Assembly (NCBI GenBank): GCA_035295125.1
Contig: DATGJP010000031.1
Location: 1 to 59,257 of the forward strand
Origin: JAICMB01 sp035295125
Lineage (GTDB): Bacteria; Acidobacteriota; Terriglobia; Bryobacterales; Bryobacteraceae
DNA: 59,257 nt
Direction: 5' to 3'
This document shows positions 52,572 through 59,257 of this stretch, piece after piece. Both the position numbers and the translations under genes were made by a program. The notes below the pieces were generated by a model. The model saw only the letters and a list, made by a program, of their open reading frames with translations, had not been told where the DNA came from and ran no database searches. Each line of letters opens with the position of its first letter. Positions within the stretch are counted from its first letter, which is position 1.

Positions 52572-53816
52572 CTAAGCGCCTTCCTGCTCCTGGCTCAAGC
52601 GGTCGATGGTCACCGACATCGATTCCAGCTTCATGCGGGCAACCTGCCTGTCCAACTCGTCGGGAAACGCATAGAGGCGCTTATCGAGTTTCGCATGATT
52701 CCGGACCACAAATTCGGCGGCGAGGGCCTGCGCAGCCAGATCCAAGTCGGCAACGGCCGCCGGTATTTCCGTCGAAGCGATCTCGTGGATGGGATGCCCG
52801 TCAGCCAGAACGTAACGTTTGCGGCCATCCCGCATCACGAATTCCTCGAGCAGGTCGCCGGCTGGCCGCCGTGTGGAAGACATTTTGGCAAGCGTGTCCA
52901 CGTCTATCTCCGCGTTCGAGTAGCCCGCATTGCACAAATACGCACCGTCTTTCAGGCGCTCGAAATGATCGCGAGAGAGAACGTTCCTGGTGCCGGTAAG
53001 CGTAACGATGAGATCGGCAATCGCCGCGGCGTCGGCCAGCGGCTTCACCCGATACCCGTCCAGGATCGCTTCGAGCGCCCGCATCGGGTCCACCTCGGTG
53101 ACAACCACGTTGGCCCCCATTCCCCGGGTCCGCGCTGCAAAACCGCGTCCTCTCCATCCATAGCCCGCCACCACAATCGTCAGTCCTGCCAGCAACACGT
53201 TCGTGGCCCGCAGAATCGTCTCAATACTGCTCTGCGCCCCTCCGCAGCGAAGTTCGACAAGCCGCCTGGTGTTAGCCTCGCTTAACGCCACAATCGGATA
53301 GCGCAGTTCGCCGTCTTTCGCCAGCAACCGAATGCGCGCGGCGCCATTCATCGTGGACTCCGTGCCGCCGATCGCGCCGTTGAGGAGATCGGTTCGAACG
53401 GAGTGAAGTTCGCCGCCCTCATCCATCACGAGATTCGGCCGATGGTCGACAGTGGCCTGAACGTGCGCTTCGTGCACTGTCGCGCCGGCACCCTGGACGG
53501 CAAACACGGGAATACCGTAATCTCGAACCAGAGAGGCCGCGACGTCGTCCTCGATCAGCGCCGGATTCGCACCGCAAACGAGGACATGGGCGCCGCCGTC
53601 GCGCAAGATCACAGCAAGATTTGCCGTTTGCGGCGTGACGCGCAAGCACGCCGCCACACGAACATCCTGCAGCGGCTGCGTTTTTATGAACTGCTTTCGG
53701 ATATTACGCAGAACGGGCATCGACTGAAACGCCCAATCGATGCGCCGTTTGCCGGCATCAGCCAACGCGATGTCACGAATATCGCACGCAAACGGCGCTG
53801 TTGAAACACTCGGCAT
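52572..53816 (-). CDS. S-adenosylhomocysteinase-like protein with replaced catalytic residues
   Basis: The 414-residue protein aligns from end to end with the short, Thermotoga/archaeal type of SAH hydrolase: DIRDIALADAGKRRIDWA, PVLRNIRKQF, the NAD site VVAGYGWRGRG (216-226), ANVVVTEVDPMRALEA and FPDELDRQVARMKLESMSV. The C-terminal KPDHYRY is absent, as in that type. By eye, most catalytic positions (human numbering) differ: His55 is Arg59, Asp131 is Glu133, Lys186 is Arg184, Asp190 is Glu188, Asn191 is Leu189 and His301 is Tyr299. Only Glu156 (Glu153) is kept. NAD binding should persist, but normal SAH hydrolysis is doubtful. It follows metK by 24 nt in one operon, which argues for a methyl-cycle role. 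It may be a new clade, a regulator or a pseudoenzyme. Confidence 0.82.
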   Translation of the reverse strand: MPSVSTAPFACDIRDIALADAGKRRIDWAFQSMPVLRNIRKQFIKTQPLQDVRVAACLRVTPQTANLAVILRDGGAHVLVCGANPALIEDDVAASLVRDYGIPVFAVQGAGATVHEAHVQATVDHRPNLVMDEGGELHSVRTDLLNGAIGGTESTMNGAARIRLLAKDGELRYPIVALSEANTRRLVELRCGGAQSSIETILRATNVLLAGLTIVVAGYGWRGRGFAARTRGMGANVVVTEVDPMRALEAILDGYRVKPLADAAAIADLIVTLTGTRNVLSRDHFERLKDGAYLCNAGYSNAEIDVDTLAKMSSTRRPAGDLLEEFVMRDGRKRYVLADGHPIHEIASTEIPAAVADLDLAAQALAAEFVVRNHAKLDKRLYAFPDELDRQVARMKLESMSVTIDRLSQEQEGA

Positions 53817-53840
53817 GACACCCCTGCCGCAAATTTGGTG

Positions 53841-54995
53841 TTAGTGCGCTGCGGCTACGACGCGGGCGCTTTCCCGCAATACTTCTGCCTTGTCGGCAGC
53901 TTCCCAGCTAAACGAGGGCTCCGTGCGTCCGAAATGCCCAAACGCGGCGGTCTTCTGATAGATCGGCCGGCGCAGCTTGAGATTTTCGATCATCGCCTTG
54001 GGCGTGAGCGCGAAGTGATCGCGAACCAACTGCACGAGCCGCTCTTCTTCCACCACACCGGTGCCGAAGGCATTCACGGCAACGGAAACCGGCTCGGCGA
54101 CGCCAATCGCGTACGCTAACTGGACCTCGCACTTCTTCGCCAGACCTGAAGCTACGAGGTTCTTGGCAATGTACCGCGCCATGTAGCACGCCGACCGGTC
54201 CACCTTCGTCGGGTCCTTGCCCGAAAAAGCGCCGCCGCCGTGCCGGCCCATACCGCCGTACGTGTCCACGATGATCTTGCGTCCGGTGAGGCCGGTGTCG
54301 CCGTGCGGTCCGCCAACCACAAATCGGCCCGTGGGATTGATGTGATACTTGGTCCCGCCATCGACCATGTTCGAGGGAACCACCGGGTCGATGATGTGCT
54401 TTTTCACCTCGCGGCGCAGTTCCTCGGTGGAAACCTCGGGGCTGTGCTGCGTCGAGATGACCACCGCATCGATTCGTACCGGAACACCGCCGACGTACTC
54501 GACGCTTACCTGGCTCTTCCCATCCGGCCGCAGGAAGTTGAGGACGCCCGCTTTACGAACCTCACTGAGCTGACGCACAAGCTTGTGCGCCATCATGATG
54601 GGCAGCGGCATCAACTCCGCAGTCTCGTCGCACGCGTAGCCGAACATGAGGCCCTGGTCGCCCGCCCCGCCTGTATCGACACCCATCGCGATATCGGGTG
54701 ACTGGCTCTGAATCGTGTTCAGAACCCCGCACGTGTGGCAATCGAAGCCATAGCTTGCGTCGTTGTAGCCGATCTCGTCGATCACCCGCCGTGCCAGCTT
54801 TGGAACGTCCACGTATATGGTTGTGGTAATCTCACCGGCCACCATGCAAATGCCGGTAGTAACCAGCACTTCGCACGCGACCCTTCCCGTCGGATCATCA
54901 CGCATAACTGCGTCAAGCACCGCGTCCGATATCTGGTCCGCAATCTTATCGGGGTGACCCTCAGTCACCGATTCCGACGTGAAAATGTGTCGCAT
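53841..54995 (-). CDS. metK: S-adenosylmethionine synthase
   Basis: Makes S-adenosylmethionine from methionine and ATP. ATG at 54995 gives 384 residues, the length of the Escherichia coli enzyme, and the standard start MRHIFTSESVTEGHPDKIADQISD. Further in-frame starts exist at 55007 (GTG, 11 nt after AGGAGG) and 55016 (TTG), so a slightly longer form is possible. Both family signatures are present: GAGDQGLMFGYA near 110-121 and GGGAFSGKDPTKVDRS near 252-267. It is first in an operon with the SAH-hydrolase-like gene, the lipoprotein and the GT-C-like gene. A sigma-70-like promoter and a perfect hairpin lie upstream. Confidence 0.97.
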   Translation of the reverse strand: MRHIFTSESVTEGHPDKIADQISDAVLDAVMRDDPTGRVACEVLVTTGICMVAGEITTTIYVDVPKLARRVIDEIGYNDASYGFDCHTCGVLNTIQSQSPDIAMGVDTGGAGDQGLMFGYACDETAELMPLPIMMAHKLVRQLSEVRKAGVLNFLRPDGKSQVSVEYVGGVPVRIDAVVISTQHSPEVSTEELRREVKKHIIDPVVPSNMVDGGTKYHINPTGRFVVGGPHGDTGLTGRKIIVDTYGGMGRHGGGAFSGKDPTKVDRSACYMARYIAKNLVASGLAKKCEVQLAYAIGVAEPVSVAVNAFGTGVVEEERLVQLVRDHFALTPKAMIENLKLRRPIYQKTAAFGHFGRTEPSFSWEAADKAEVLRESARVVAAAH

Positions 54996-55026
54996 ATTGT
55001 CTGACACCGGTCTCAAAACCTCCTGC

Positions 55027-55045
55027 GCACACGCTGCTCGTGTGC
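55027..55045 (-). promoter_or_regulatory. Perfect hairpin in the metK leader
   Basis: On the minus strand GCACACG-AGCAG-CGTGTGC forms a perfect 7-bp stem just before GCAGGAGG, the likely ribosome binding site. With only ~19 nt of leader before it, it is too small for known SAM riboswitch classes. It may tune translation or stability. Confidence 0.4.
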
Positions 55046-55063
55046 CTCGTAACTAAAAAGTCA

Positions 55064-55093
55064 AGTGTAGCGTTTGCCAGCCGGAGCGGTCAA
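55064..55093 (-). promoter_or_regulatory. Candidate metK promoter
   Basis: On the minus strand TTGACC (55088-55093) and TACACT (55064-55069) are 18 bp apart. The -35 overlaps the stop codon of the dsbA-like gene. This would make the metK operon independent of the gene upstream. Confidence 0.45.
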
Positions 55094-55992
55094 CGAATTG
55101 CAGCCCGGCTGCGATTAGACGCTGCCGAGTGGAGTTCGGCTTCAATCAGAGGTTTTACGGACTGCACCTGGAACGCTCCGTTGTAATGCTTCCCATTGAT
55201 AAAAAAGGCCGGAGTACCTTCCACGCCGCTTTGATCGCCATCTTTCACGTCTTTGTTGATCGTGGCGTCGTACTTGCCGGAATCCAGATCGGTGGTGAAG
55301 CGGCTCATGTCCAGGCCGATCTCCTTGGCCCAGGCGAGGATGTTCTCCCGGGTGAGTTGCCGCGAATTCGCAAATAACTTGTCATGCATCGGCCAAAACT
55401 TGCTCTGCGCGTTGGCTGCCAGCGACGCCGCCGAAGCGAGCCGCGCGTGGGGATGCATCGGTAGCGGAAACTGCTTGTAAACCAACCGGATATCGTTGGG
55501 AAACGCTCTCAGTAAAGCATCAGCCTCCGCAACTGCCAGATGGCAGTACGGGCACTCGAAATCCGAGAACTCGATCAACGTAACCTTCGCATTCTCCGGG
55601 CCTTTCGAAGGTGCGCCTTCAATCGGGATTTTGATGGGATCTTCCAGCAGAGGGCGTTGCGTCGGCCCCTTGGCCAGAGGGGACGCCTTGAAATCCGCCA
55701 TGATTTGATCGTGAGTTTTTCCTGCTTTCACATCCTTCACAATCACGGCACCCAAACCTCTGCTAAAGCCGCAGGCAGGATCCTTGATGCGGCATTCCGC
55801 AAGCTTCATGTCACACCCGCAGGTGCAACCGGTCTCCCGGAGGATCTTGAGAACCTGCGCTTTCTGGGGAGCGGTCAAGCCGCCGAGGTCAATATCGGGG
55901 AGGTCTGACGCCGTCAGCCAATCCATCACCGACTGCCCGAACAGCCCGCTTGCAAAGACGGACAATACGCACAACTTCAGCAGCAAACGCAT
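55090..55992 (-). CDS. Periplasmic CcmH-like/DsbA-type thiol oxidoreductase fusion
   Basis: The 300-residue protein has a signal peptide (MRLLLKLCVLSVFASGLFGQ). Residues ~40-100 resemble CcmH/NrfF proteins: APQKAQVLKILRETGCTCGCDMKLAECRIKDPACGFSRG, with Cys at 56, 58, 60, 67 and 74, then IMADF. After a linker (LAKGPTQRPLLEDPIKIPI) comes a thioredoxin_4/DsbA domain (~120-290) with the redox site CPYC (147-150) in EFSDFECPYCHLAV, the helical insert (LAANAQSKFWPMHDKLFANSRQLTRENIL) and GVEGTPAFFINGKHYNGA, which has the cis-Pro. The N-terminal Cys pattern is not the plain CxxC of CcmH. Likely a disulfide oxidase, isomerase or haem-thiol reductase, but no cytochrome c gene is near. Confidence 0.85.
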   Translation of the reverse strand: MRLLLKLCVLSVFASGLFGQSVMDWLTASDLPDIDLGGLTAPQKAQVLKILRETGCTCGCDMKLAECRIKDPACGFSRGLGAVIVKDVKAGKTHDQIMADFKASPLAKGPTQRPLLEDPIKIPIEGAPSKGPENAKVTLIEFSDFECPYCHLAVAEADALLRAFPNDIRLVYKQFPLPMHPHARLASAASLAANAQSKFWPMHDKLFANSRQLTRENILAWAKEIGLDMSRFTTDLDSGKYDATINKDVKDGDQSGVEGTPAFFINGKHYNGAFQVQSVKPLIEAELHSAASNRSRAAIR

Positions 55993-56307
55993 CGTTACTA
56001 TTATCGCAGCAACAGGGGAATAGTCATTTCGGTTCCGCTGGCCATCAGTCCAGTGCCACTTAGTTTTGCGGAAGGAGGGCTAACGCAACGCATGTAGGGC
56101 AGGTTTGCAACCTGTTGCTATTGGACTGTTGATCCACAAAAGTGGATGAAAACCAAGGTGGCGCAAGCGGTTTCGCCTGTGCGCTCTCGGAGAGGTCCAA
56201 AGGCGAGCTGAATGCCTGCTCCACCCTTCGACAGTCTGGCGCACGTGAGCTTTCGAGAGTGCAGGATGCAATCCTGGGAAAGCTGCGGTACCGCCGTTTC
56301 CATCGAC
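55993..56307. other. 315-nt intergenic region filled with small palindromes
   Basis: No gene is seen. It holds the hairpins CAGGTT-TGC-AACCTG (56100-56114) and CAGGAT-GCA-ATCCTG (56262-56276), with a full copy of the dispersed element between them. It lies between two minus-strand genes and must also hold the dsbA-like promoter. Confidence 0.6.
56157..56225 (+). repeat. Dispersed intergenic element, copy B (fullest copy)
   Basis: Starts GGTGGCG, core CAAGCGGTTTCGCCTG (56164-56179), then TCTCGGAGAGGTCCAAAGG, GAGCTGAATGCCTGCTCCACCC. The two ends (GGTGG and CCACC) are complementary, so the ~69-nt unit can fold back on itself. It aligns almost base for base with copy A at 2989-3056. Confidence 0.7.
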
Positions 56308-56964
56308 TTAAGGCTTATCGGGCTTGTCGGGTTTGTCGGGATCTTTCGGCTGCTCGCCCTTGCGATATAAGCTCGGCGCTTTACGCTTAGGGGTGGAATC
56401 CTGCGCCTGCTTCTCCTCCGTCTTCTTCTGGGCGACTTCCTTATCGCCCATGATCGCCTCCCGTTCCTTCTTCTCGGTCTGCTCTTTGGCGGTGACCTCG
56501 CCGGCCCGCTGCCGCAGGTCTTCGGTCGACAGATCGGCGCTATCCTGCGTGGTGTCGATCGCATTCTTCAGCACAAAGTCGTAGCGAGCCATATCCTTCG
56601 GCGCCGATTCCTGGATCTTCTGCAAGCGCGCCAGCATGGCCTTTTCAGCACTCGCCACGGCGGTCATTCCCTTATCGAGCGAGATCTTGCGCTTCAATGC
56701 GTCGTCGGCCACCGTATCGATCGCCTCGATGATCTTCGAGTAGTCCTCCAGGGTGTCGTGAATCAAAGCCGACCGGCCGGCCTTTTCCTTGCTCAACATC
56801 TGCTCGAGCATCCCCAGACGTTCCTGGGCAAACTTGATATAGAGTTGCAGCCGATCGTTGGGATCCTGCGCTTCCCGCACCTGGTCAATCTCATCCGCGG
56901 TCAGGAAATCGCGATCCTGGGCGAACGCCACCGAGGCGAACAGCAACGCGACAACAATACGCAT
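56308..56964 (-). CDS. Secreted hypothetical protein with charged C-terminal tail
   Basis: The 218-residue protein has a signal peptide (MRIVVALLFASVAFAQ). Residues ~20-150 are helical (DRLQLYIKFAQERLGMLEQML, LIHDTLEDYSKIIEAIDTVADDAL, AVASAEKAMLARLQKIQE). The remainder is a low-complexity Lys/Glu/Pro/Asp tail ending in DKPDKPDKP. GAGGT lies 5 nt before the ATG. It is 3 nt after the 136-residue protein gene, making it the last gene of a three-gene operon. No family is recognised. The tail suggests an unstructured or wall-contacting region. Confidence 0.72.
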   Translation of the reverse strand: MRIVVALLFASVAFAQDRDFLTADEIDQVREAQDPNDRLQLYIKFAQERLGMLEQMLSKEKAGRSALIHDTLEDYSKIIEAIDTVADDALKRKISLDKGMTAVASAEKAMLARLQKIQESAPKDMARYDFVLKNAIDTTQDSADLSTEDLRQRAGEVTAKEQTEKKEREAIMGDKEVAQKKTEEKQAQDSTPKRKAPSLYRKGEQPKDPDKPDKPDKP

Positions 56965-56967
56965 ACA

Positions 56968-57378
56968 TTACCTCTTCTTGCTCATAATCTCGGTCAGCAA
57001 CTTGTCGTGAAGTTCCTGCAAACGTGCCGTTGCGGACTCTACGGTCGCACGATCGTCAATACCCATCTCATCCCGCAGGCTGGCGAGCCGCCGCAGCATC
57101 GCGCGAATCCGGATCTCGGCCTGTTTATAATACTTGCTCTTGCGCGGCTGTTTTCCGGATTGCTCGAGCGAATCACAGGCCAACTCCACCGACTGCTTGA
57201 CCTCGTCCAGATCGGCATCGGCCGTCTTCACGTCGCCGGCCTGATAAGCCCCTCGAGACTCGTCAATCGCGCGATTGGCATTTTCGAGCGCTAATTCCGA
57301 GCGTCTTTCCGGGTTCGCTTCCACTTTCACCGAATTGATGTCGGCAAACGCCAGGAACAACATCAAAGCTATCGTCAT
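56968..57378 (-). CDS. Small secreted helical hypothetical protein
   Basis: The 136-residue protein has a short hydrophobic start (MTIALMLFLAFADI) that may be a signal peptide. Its remainder is helical: RRSELALENANRAIDESRGAYQAGDVKTADADLDEVKQSVELA and AEIRIRAMLRRLASLRDEMGIDDRATVESATARLQELHDKLL. It looks like a helical-bundle or single-TPR-like partner. Its ATG overlaps the stop of the TPR gene by 4 nt (ATGA), so it is translationally coupled to it, and the next gene starts 3 nt after its end. Unknown function. Confidence 0.75.
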   Translation of the reverse strand: MTIALMLFLAFADINSVKVEANPERRSELALENANRAIDESRGAYQAGDVKTADADLDEVKQSVELACDSLEQSGKQPRKSKYYKQAEIRIRAMLRRLASLRDEMGIDDRATVESATARLQELHDKLLTEIMSKKR

Positions 57379-58586
57379 CTTCGATTCAACTCATTCTCAA
57401 TGATCCGAACCCGCTGCCGCGCCTTGAATTCTTCGTCCGGGCTCTTGCCGCCATCCATCGCCAGGAACCGCCGATAACTTTCGAGCGCAGGCTTAAGCTG
57501 CTTTATTTTATCTAGCGTTATGGCTCGCAGGTACACATGACCAGGTTTTTCCGCGTGCAGCGCCGCAATTTTATCAAGGGCGCCGATTGCCGCCGGGTAA
57601 TTCTCGGCCAGCACCAGAACCCCCGCCAATTCGCTCCAGGCTTCCGCGGAATCGGGCTTCATTTGGGCGGCGGTGTAGAATTCTTGAGCGGCTTCGGGGA
57701 ACTTGCGCTGGTCCCGGATCATTCTGCCATACAACATGCGAAGCTCGTAGTTATTCGGCTCCGCGGCAACCACCTGTTGCATGAGCGGCATGGCCTTCTC
57801 AGGCTGCTTGCTCTTGATGTACGCCTGCGCCAGCGCTACGCGATTGGCCGTCGTCGGCGATGCTTTCACCGCAGCCTGGAAGCGGGCAACGGCATCCTCA
57901 AACCGGCCGGATTCAAACAGTAATTCCCCGACGTGTTCCTGCGCGCCGGGGTTATCCGGGAACTGCTGGTAAATTGCGATGGCATCCGCGGAGCGCTTGG
58001 CTTTCTCGTACAACCCCGCCAATTCCAGGAGCGCCTCGCGATATTGCGGATCCATGTCAGCCGCCTTCTTGAAATGGGGGGCGGCATCATCCAGTTTGCC
58101 TTCATTCGCAAGCGTTTGTCCCAGGCCGGCTTCCGCCGCCGCCGACTTGGGGTCGATCTCCAGCGCCTTCTGATATGCCGGCTCGGCCTTATCGAACTGC
58201 CCTTCTGACCGCAGCGCCTCGGCTAGGTAGTAGTTGGGGCGAAAGTCTTTCGGCTTTTGTTCGGCCGCCGCGCTGAGATGCGGCGCCGCTTCCGCCGCCT
58301 GTTTCCGCCGCAACAGAATGACGCCGAGATTCAACTCGGCCTGGTAGATCCCAGGCTTCAGCTCCAACGTTTTTTTATACTCCGTGATTGCGTCGGCGTC
58401 CCGGTTGATCATGGAATACGCAAACGCCAGGTTGAAATGAGCAGTAAAGTCGGAAGGATCGGAGGCTACCGCCTTGCTGAAGTTTTCCGCCGCCGCCTCG
58501 TAGCGCTTTTCGTCCAGGGCTTTCAATCCGTCCTGCGCGAAATTCGTTTGGAAGGCGCTCAAAAGGATAGCGGCTAAAACCACCAT
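57375..58586 (-). CDS. Secreted TPR protein
   Basis: ATG at 58586 gives 403 residues with a signal peptide (MVVLAAILLSAFQTNFAQ). A longer frame to 58655 is open but unlikely. The mature protein is about ten canonical TPRs: LDEKRYEAAAENFSKAVASDPSDFTAHFNLAFAYSMINRDADAI, LELKPGIYQAELNLGVILLRRKQAAEAAPHL, LEIDPKSAAAEAGLGQTLANEGKLDDAAPHFKKA and others, then a closing charged helix. It heads the three-gene operon with two small secreted helical proteins. A scaffold for an envelope complex is a fair guess. Confidence 0.85.
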   Translation of the reverse strand: MVVLAAILLSAFQTNFAQDGLKALDEKRYEAAAENFSKAVASDPSDFTAHFNLAFAYSMINRDADAITEYKKTLELKPGIYQAELNLGVILLRRKQAAEAAPHLSAAAEQKPKDFRPNYYLAEALRSEGQFDKAEPAYQKALEIDPKSAAAEAGLGQTLANEGKLDDAAPHFKKAADMDPQYREALLELAGLYEKAKRSADAIAIYQQFPDNPGAQEHVGELLFESGRFEDAVARFQAAVKASPTTANRVALAQAYIKSKQPEKAMPLMQQVVAAEPNNYELRMLYGRMIRDQRKFPEAAQEFYTAAQMKPDSAEAWSELAGVLVLAENYPAAIGALDKIAALHAEKPGHVYLRAITLDKIKQLKPALESYRRFLAMDGGKSPDEEFKARQRVRIIENELNRR

Positions 58587-58684
58587 ACTTCTATTGTCTG
58601 ACAAGCTGAAACCGGCCTCAGCCAAGTTGCGGCAGACCGCCGGGAAGATTACCATCGGTCTATCACTTGACCCCGGAGGTCCAG

Positions 58685-59257
58685 ATGCTTTATAGAGCTA
58701 TCCTTGCCGCGGCTCTGCTGCTGAGTCTTGCGCATGCCGATGTGCGGCTGTTACGTCATCCCACTTATTCCAAGGGCAAAGTCGCGTTCAGCTATTTGGG
58801 CGACATTTGGGTCGCTAGCGAAAACGGAACAGGCGTGGAACGTCTGACGGACAATCGTGCGCGCGACATCTATCCGCGGTTCTCGCCCGACGGCAACTGG
58901 ATCGCCTTTTCGTCGAATCGCGAGGGGAATTACGATGTTTACGTAATTCCGGCACAGGGCGGCAAACCGAAGCAACTTACTTTTAATAGCGCCGACGACA
59001 ATGTGGTCGGCTGGTCAACGGATAGCAAAAAGGTCCTGTTCTCGTCCTTGCGAGGCCAAGGCGCGTTTCCTTCCGTGGCGACATTGTTTGAAGTCTCGAC
59101 CGAGGGTGGTCTCGAGAAGCCGATCAGCACCGACTGGGGCTACACCGGCAGCTATTCGCCCGACGGATCGAAATTCGCATTCTCGCGGCATCCCTCGGTG
59201 TGGTCGCGAAAGCACTACCGGGGCAGCTATGCGGCCGACCTGTGGGTAATGGACGTC
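58685..59257 (+). CDS. Tricorn-like protease homolog, N-terminal beta-propeller (cut by window end)
   Basis: ATG at 58685 follows GGAGG by 5 nt. The 191 residues in the window begin with a signal peptide (MLYRAILAAALLLSLAHA). Next come LLRHPTYSKGKVAFSYLGDIWVASENGTGVERLTDN, then YPRFSPDGNWIAFSSNREGNYDVYVIPAQGGKPKQLTF and SYSPDGSKFAFSRHP, the blades of a TolB/Tricorn-type propeller. This opening is typical of secreted S41-family Tricorn homologs that carry PDZ and C-terminal processing peptidase domains further on. Those domains lie outside the window, so the protease assignment is inference. It is divergent from the TPR gene. Confidence 0.75.
   Translation, partial: MLYRAILAAALLLSLAHADVRLLRHPTYSKGKVAFSYLGDIWVASENGTGVERLTDNRARDIYPRFSPDGNWIAFSSNREGNYDVYVIPAQGGKPKQLTFNSADDNVVGWSTDSKKVLFSSLRGQGAFPSVATLFEVSTEGGLEKPISTDWGYTGSYSPDGSKFAFSRHPSVWSRKHYRGSYAADLWVMDV

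Noticed and set aside
55017..55089. SAM or SAH riboswitch in front of metK
   Set aside because: Only about 70 nt separate the genes and no conserved riboswitch core or pseudoknot could be matched. Only a simple 7-bp hairpin is seen.

Overview
The window looks like chromosome of an acidobacterium of the Solibacter/Bryobacter type (order Bryobacterales, class Terriglobia). This is inferred from its gene families, not from a marker gene. A secreted protein at 17162-19219 ends in what I recognise as the Solibacter-type C-terminal domain. The permease at 12242-14626 has the acidobacterial duplicated orphan permease layout. There are very large secreted SBBP/choice-of-anchor proteins, many TPR proteins and short GC-rich palindromes between genes. 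I see no tRNA, rRNA, CRISPR array, transposase or phage gene.

Layout. 1-2.9 kb: a polyprenyl glycosylphosphotransferase and a secreted TPR protein. 3.0-7.2 kb: a storage-lipid block with a PhaR-type regulator, a divergent six-repeat phasin-like protein behind a near-consensus promoter and a PhaR-like palindrome, a wax ester/diacylglycerol acyltransferase, and an alpha/beta hydrolase. 7.1-11.8 kb: the glyoxylate shunt, with divergent aceA and aceB around a perfect 10-bp inverted repeat, and a TPR-HTH regulator overlapping the end of aceB. Together these suggest a cell that stores acyl lipids and lives on the acetyl-CoA released from them. 11.9-20.5 kb: an ADOP permease, an ECF sigma/DGPF/secreted-protein operon, a secreted Solibacter-type protein, a DUF72 protein and a conserved hypothetical.

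20.6-28.8 kb and 34.5-49.8 kb: two loci with the same plan. In each, a giant secreted protein ending in three copies of a ~125-residue module (PCRxxDTR ... INGYFAP) is transcribed away from a membrane-anchored one-component regulator. In that regulator, a cytoplasmic winged-helix or winged-helix-like domain is followed by one membrane helix and an extracytoplasmic sensor: TPRs at the first locus, a LamG-type lectin fold at the second. The second locus holds a tandem duplicated pair of giant genes whose N-terminal halves look like metalloproteases that have lost their zinc site. This paired arrangement is the best candidate here for an undescribed system.

Between these loci, 28.8-34.5 kb holds a penicillin-binding transpeptidase, an lctP-SDR operon and a serine hydrolase. 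49.8-55.0 kb is a four-gene operon: metK, an S-adenosylhomocysteinase-like gene in which most catalytic residues are replaced, a small lipoprotein and a GT-C-like membrane protein. 55.1-56.0 kb is a CcmH-like/DsbA fusion. 56.3-58.6 kb is a three-gene TPR/secreted-protein operon. The window ends inside a Tricorn-like beta-propeller protein.

All domain and family names come from recognising motifs by eye. No database search or alignment program was run, so identities and domain borders are approximate.
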